Origin: Nitrospira sp. | GTDB lineage: Bacteria > Nitrospirota > Nitrospiria > Nitrospirales > Nitrospiraceae | Direction: 5' to 3' | Assembly: GCA_015904045.1 (NCBI GenBank) | Contig: JABMDG010000011.1 | Location: forward strand, 1-9,522 | Length of the DNA: 9,522 nucleotides | Part shown: positions 6,581-9,522 of the stretch, one piece after another | Position numbering within the stretch: the first letter of the stretch is position 1 | Layout: each line of letters begins with the position of its first letter | The notes under the pieces: generated by a model | The model's input: the letters and a program-made list of their open reading frames with translations, nothing else | Databases searched by the model: none | What the model was told of the DNA's origin: nothing | Translations under genes and position numbers: made by a program

Positions 6581-7598
6581 CTCTGTAGAAGTCTCGATAC
6601 CATTTCACGAAACGGGGAATGCCTTCTTCGATCGGTGTTGCCGGTGCGAAACCGACGTCGCGTGACAAGTCGTCGATGTCGGCGTAGGTCGCGGGCACAT
6701 CGCCGGGCTGCAACGGCATCAGCTTCTTCTCCGCTTTTTTACCGAGCGCCTGCTCCAGCACTTCAATAAAACGCATGAGTTCAGCCGGCTGGTGGTTGCC
6801 GATATTATAAATCCGGGCCGGTGCCGAGCTGGTGCCGGGATCAGGCCGTTCACCGGACCATGAGTGATCGGGTACGGCCGGATGATCGAGCGTGCGCACG
6901 ACGCCTTCCACGATGTCGTCGATATAGGTGAAATCGCGTTGCATCTTGCCGTGATTGAAGACCTCGATCGGCGTGCCCTCCAGGATCGCCTTGGTAAAAA
7001 TGAACAGCGCCATATCGGGCCGCCCCCAGGGGCCATAGACGGTGAAAAACCGGAGCCCGGTGCAGGGGATCCGGTAGAGATGGGCATAGCAGTGAGCCAT
7101 GAGCTCATTGGCCTTTTTCGTTGCGGCGTAGAGCGAAACGGGATGATCCACATTGTCATGGATGGAAAACGGCATCTTCGTGTTGCCGCCGTAGACGGAA
7201 CTGGACGAGGCGTAGACGAGATGCTCGATGCCGGCATAACGGCAGCCTTCCAGAATGTTCAGAAACCCCTCGATGTTGCTCTCGGTGTACGCGTAGGGAT
7301 TGACCAGTGAATAGCGCACACCGGCTTGGGCGGCAAGATGGACGACCCGGCGGATCGGCGTGTCGGTAAAGAGGTCGCGCATGCCCTGCCGATTGGCAAG
7401 ATCGAGTTTCACGAAACTGAACCGCTCATGCGGTTTCAGTTGAGCCAGGCGCGCGTCTTTGAGCCGGACGTCGTAGTACGTGTTCAGGTTGTCAAGGCCG
7501 ATGACGGATTCGCCGCGATCCAATAGCCGCTTCGCGACGTGGAATCCGATAAAGCCTGCCGTTCCCGTGACCAAGATGGGGGACGATGATCCGCTCAT
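6576..7598 (-). CDS. NAD-dependent sugar-nucleotide epimerase, UDP-glucuronate 4-epimerase type
   Basis: A 340-residue extended short-chain dehydrogenase/epimerase of the cytoplasm. The closest family by motif is UDP-glucuronate 4-epimerase, which makes UDP-galacturonate for capsule, lipopolysaccharide or exopolysaccharide. Seen: the NAD-binding TGTAGFIG (11-18), the acidic residue after the second strand in [18 protein letters not shown] (88-99), the SSSSVYG active-site serine segment (131-137), catalytic Y157-x3-K161 in YAATKKANE, and [14 protein letters not shown]. The length is normal. Start: ATG at 7598 has AAGGAG eight bases upstream; the longer frame to 7679 overlaps the previous gene and adds an unrelated N-terminus. 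It lies 29 bp after the metallo-hydrolase gene on the same strand, so it is probably co-transcribed. A UDP-glucose 4-epimerase or a related specificity cannot be excluded. Confidence 0.88.
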   Translation of the reverse strand: MSGSSSPILVTGTAGFIGFHVAKRLLDRGESVIGLDNLNTYYDVRLKDARLAQLKPHERFSFVKLDLANRQGMRDLFTDTPIRRVVHLAAQAGVRYSLVNPYAYTESNIEGFLNILEGCRYAGIEHLVYASSSSVYGGNTKMPFSIHDNVDHPVSLYAATKKANELMAHCYAHLYRIPCTGLRFFTVYGPWGRPDMALFIFTKAILEGTPIEVFNHGKMQRDFTYIDDIVEGVVRTLDHPAVPDHSWSGERPDPGTSSAPARIYNIGNHQPAELMRFIEVLEQALGKKAEKKLMPLQPGDVPATYADIDDLSRDVGFAPATPIEEGIPRFVKWYRDFYRV

Positions 7599-7606
7599 AT
7601 CATCTG

Positions 7607-7612
7607 CTCCTT
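7607..7612 (-). promoter_or_regulatory. Ribosome binding site AAGGAG of the epimerase gene
   Basis: AAGGAG on the minus strand, eight bases before the ATG at 7598. It supports that start over the longer open frame reaching 7679. Confidence 0.8.
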
Positions 7613-7627
7613 GAGATAAAAGATATG

Positions 7628-9259
7628 TTACGTCCGGCCATCGGCCTTGAGAAACGGCGGCTCTCCGTGATCCAGGCAATAAAGATGGATGGGACTCAAC
7701 GTGTCACCCGTCGAGACGATGTCGATGCGGTTCCCTTCCCCGGCTCGATAGAGATCCAGTGCACGGGAGCTATGATAGTGGCAATCGTGGGCGGAGAGAA
7801 GATCTTTGAGTGTTTCCGCCGGTTCCCAATGGGCCGTGAGCAGCGCGGTCCGCGCCGGGTTTCTCCGGCTGAACATGAACGATAAATGATCCGGATACCA
7901 GTCGGCGCCGCCGGTGGCGTAGGAGATGAACTGCTTCGCCCGGGCCGTCTTGCAGAGCTCACTGAGGTAGGTGTTGGTGAGGTAGCCGTTCTCGCCCACG
8001 TCTAGCCATGTTCCCGGATGAGACAGCGGCGCGTGTGCGGCGTGGCTGCGCAGTTCGAGCAGCTGCTGTTGTGAGGCAAAGACGAGCGGGATCGGGCCGT
8101 ATGTATCGGCCAGCCTGGCGATGATGCCGTCTTTCAGGGGTGAAAGGCCGTCATTGGTCGGCCCACTATCCGCATGGATGAGCACGTTGTAGCCCCGGTC
8201 GCTGATCAAGTAGCAATTTCTCGGCATCGCCAAATCGCAGGGGTCTTCGCCATAGAACGGCACAGAGACGACCGTACCGCCTTCGAACGGCCAGGTCTCG
8301 CCGTGCGCCAATTCGACGATGCGGCTGAACCCCAATTCCCGCAAGAGCGGCAGGTAATCATAAAACAACTGTTTCCGATTCCGCCGGGAGGGCACGATGA
8401 TCGGCGTGTCTTTCGGCAGATGGAGCAGTGTGCGGGGATCCACATGATCGTCGTGATCGTGCGTCAGGAACACGGCGGCCGGTTTCGGCAGCAACAAACC
8501 CCAGAGGGAGGGGAGGGACGATTCGGCGAACCAGGGTAGGAGCCAGGGATCGAACAGGAAGAAACTGTCCCGTTGTCGATAGAGGAGCGCTGCGTGGCCC
8601 AGATGAACCGTGTCCCGGTCCTGGACGATCTCACCCCACCGTTGGCGAACCGAAGTCCGCGGGGAGACGGCCAGGCACTCGTATTGATCGAGTAATTCCA
8701 GCAAGCGGGTGAGCACCGTCATGGCTTCGCGGCGCGTGGTGGCCACCACCGTTTTGATTTCTTCGACTCGGTGTGTGCCGTCCAGCAGGCCGAGGAGATG
8801 GCCCACCGCCGGTCCCAGCGGGCGCTGATCGAAGCCAAGCGGGATCGCTTGGCGCTTGACGGAATGAAAAATCCGCAGGCCGCCGTTGCTCACCGTCGAT
8901 GATTGAGTGGGATCGGTGGGGAAGTCCCAGTGGAAGGTCCCGTCTGGTTTCCGACCACATGTAATGTGCCGGCGCAAATAGGGGCGGGCGTTCACCAGTT
9001 CCGCATAGGCGTCCTCCAGCCTGCGCCGTCGATTCGGGTCGTCGATCGGGGCGCGTTTGGAAAACACGTCGCTGATGGCCGTGTCGATAGAACTGGCCAG
9101 CAGGCGGTGGGCTTCCTGCAGGCTGGCCGAGACTTCCGGCGCGATGCCGCCGAGAAACGGGAAGGGACCGGGCGGCTCCGCGCTTTCCAGCTGCACCCAA
9201 CACCAGGGGGCCAAACCCACATACTGGCTGTGCGGTAAGTTACTCCAGATGCGGCTCAT
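7628..9259 (-). CDS. MBL-fold metallo-hydrolase (UlaG-like) with N-terminal extension and possible PqqD-like segment
   Basis: A 543-residue protein with a metallo-beta-lactamase domain in its C-terminal part. Seen: the domain opens with [10 protein letters not shown] ... LFDPW (219-239), the pattern of UlaG and NAPE-PLD-type hydrolases (GHATVLI ... DP). The metal motif HDHDDH follows, giving H267, H269, D271 and H272, then the bridging aspartate D364 in IHADSG. HWEP (477-480) is a candidate for the last histidine. The first ~215 residues are not standard for the fold. In them, residues about 140-198 ([21 protein letters not shown] and the two helices after it) look like a PqqD or winged-helix segment as found with peptide-modifying enzymes; this part is inference. 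There is no signal peptide, so it is probably cytoplasmic. The substrate is unknown. The start at 9259 has no clear ribosome binding site and overlaps the upstream gene by 20 bp, which suggests translational coupling. Confidence 0.8.
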   Translation of the reverse strand: MSRIWSNLPHSQYVGLAPWCWVQLESAEPPGPFPFLGGIAPEVSASLQEAHRLLASSIDTAISDVFSKRAPIDDPNRRRRLEDAYAELVNARPYLRRHITCGRKPDGTFHWDFPTDPTQSSTVSNGGLRIFHSVKRQAIPLGFDQRPLGPAVGHLLGLLDGTHRVEEIKTVVATTRREAMTVLTRLLELLDQYECLAVSPRTSVRQRWGEIVQDRDTVHLGHAALLYRQRDSFFLFDPWLLPWFAESSLPSLWGLLLPKPAAVFLTHDHDDHVDPRTLLHLPKDTPIIVPSRRNRKQLFYDYLPLLRELGFSRIVELAHGETWPFEGGTVVSVPFYGEDPCDLAMPRNCYLISDRGYNVLIHADSGPTNDGLSPLKDGIIARLADTYGPIPLVFASQQQLLELRSHAAHAPLSHPGTWLDVGENGYLTNTYLSELCKTARAKQFISYATGGADWYPDHLSFMFSRRNPARTALLTAHWEPAETLKDLLSAHDCHYHSSRALDLYRAGEGNRIDIVSTGDTLSPIHLYCLDHGEPPFLKADGRT

Positions 9260-9522
9260 GGTCGTCAGGACTGATGACTGAGGACTGAGTTTTAGCGGAT
9301 TTTCCCCTGGTCGTAGAGGCGCGAGCCAGTAGTCGTTGTGTATGCACTGCCTTTCGCAGACCGCCTATGATTCGTGCGACTTCTTCTGCTTGAAGGATCA
9401 ATTGACGAAAAATTGATGGATTCAGGTGGGTCGCGTCCAAAGCGACATAAAGTTGTGATCTGAGTTCTGCGCAAGATGACTTAGCCACACTCAGAAATTG
9501 GTGAAACTCAGCCCGACCGCCT
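9240..9522 (-). CDS. Four-helix-bundle protein, 23S rRNA intervening-sequence family (5' end outside window)
   Basis: The C-terminal part of a four-helix-bundle protein. The frame is open to the window edge and reads GRAEFHQFLSVAKSSCAE, LRSQLYVALD, then AEEVARIIGGLRKAV. These are the third and fourth helices of this small family, usually about 120 residues and first noted in intervening sequences of 23S rRNA genes. Its role is unknown. The GTG at 9488 is inside the conserved core, so the true start lies beyond 9522. The tail after about 9375 (LLARASTTRGKSAKTQSS ... HEPHLE) is polar and variable, as is common here. It overlaps the start of the metallo-hydrolase gene by 20 bp. Confidence 0.8.
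   Translation of the reverse strand, partial: GGRAEFHQFLSVAKSSCAELRSQLYVALDATHLNPSIFRQLILQAEEVARIIGGLRKAVHTQRLLARASTTRGKSAKTQSSVISPDDHEPHLE
9268..9288. repeat. Three 7-bp tandem repeats GGACTGA/TGACTGA/GGACTGA
   Basis: Three consecutive heptamers with one variable base, lying just upstream of the metallo-hydrolase start and inside the low-complexity 3' tail of the four-helix-bundle gene. The period of seven shifts the frame at each unit, so repeat number changes would alter the tail of that protein and the spacing to the next start. Confidence 0.6.

Noticed and set aside
7599..7679. Longer start for the epimerase gene at 7679
   Set aside because: It overlaps the metallo-hydrolase gene and adds an unrelated N-terminus, while ATG 7598 has a well-placed AAGGAG.

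Overview
The window is GC-rich bacterial chromosomal DNA with tightly packed genes. The gene set (a Rieske oxygenase, CPA2 cation/proton antiporters, a four-helix-bundle protein of the 23S rRNA intervening-sequence family, a sugar-nucleotide epimerase) and a palindromic intergenic element recall genomes of Nitrospira and relatives (Nitrospirota). That assignment rests on memory of the families and not on a search, so it is moderate at best. No rRNA, tRNA, CRISPR array, transposase or phage gene is visible.

Left half (1-5589): this part is built around a head-to-tail duplication. A complete Rieske non-haem iron oxygenase gene (4-1086, +) overlaps a gene for an exported Lon-type (S16) serine protease domain (about 1074-1751, +). 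That gene in turn converges on and overlaps the 3' end of a KefB-like antiporter gene (1729-3033, -), which has lost about its first 242 codons. At about 3033-3042 the sequence switches abruptly into the middle of a second Rieske gene. Only its last 122 codons are present (to 3407, +). A 170-bp palindromic element follows, and then a complete KefB-like antiporter gene (3580-5589, -). The layout is therefore: unique Rieske 5' part, unit A (718 to about 3037), unit B (about 3039 to 4867), unique antiporter 5' part. The two units are homologous but clearly diverged. One 91-codon stretch has 43 nucleotide differences and no amino-acid change. Each copy was therefore under protein-level selection for most of the time since they split, and the junction that truncates them is much younger than the divergence, or is an assembly join of two related genomes. 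The units also differ in content: unit A carries the Lon-like gene, and unit B carries the palindromic element in the same place.

Middle (5590-6541): an intergenic region of 382 bp without a convincing gene leads to a small exported four-cysteine protein (5972-6541, +) with a strong ribosome binding site.

Right (6576-9522): three genes on the minus strand look like one transcription unit. In reading order they are a four-helix-bundle protein (its 5' end lies beyond the window), a 543-residue protein with a UlaG-like metallo-beta-lactamase domain behind an N-terminal extension that includes a possible PqqD-like helical segment, and a UDP-glucuronate 4-epimerase-type enzyme. The epimerase suggests surface polysaccharide precursor supply. 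What links it to the hydrolase is unknown.
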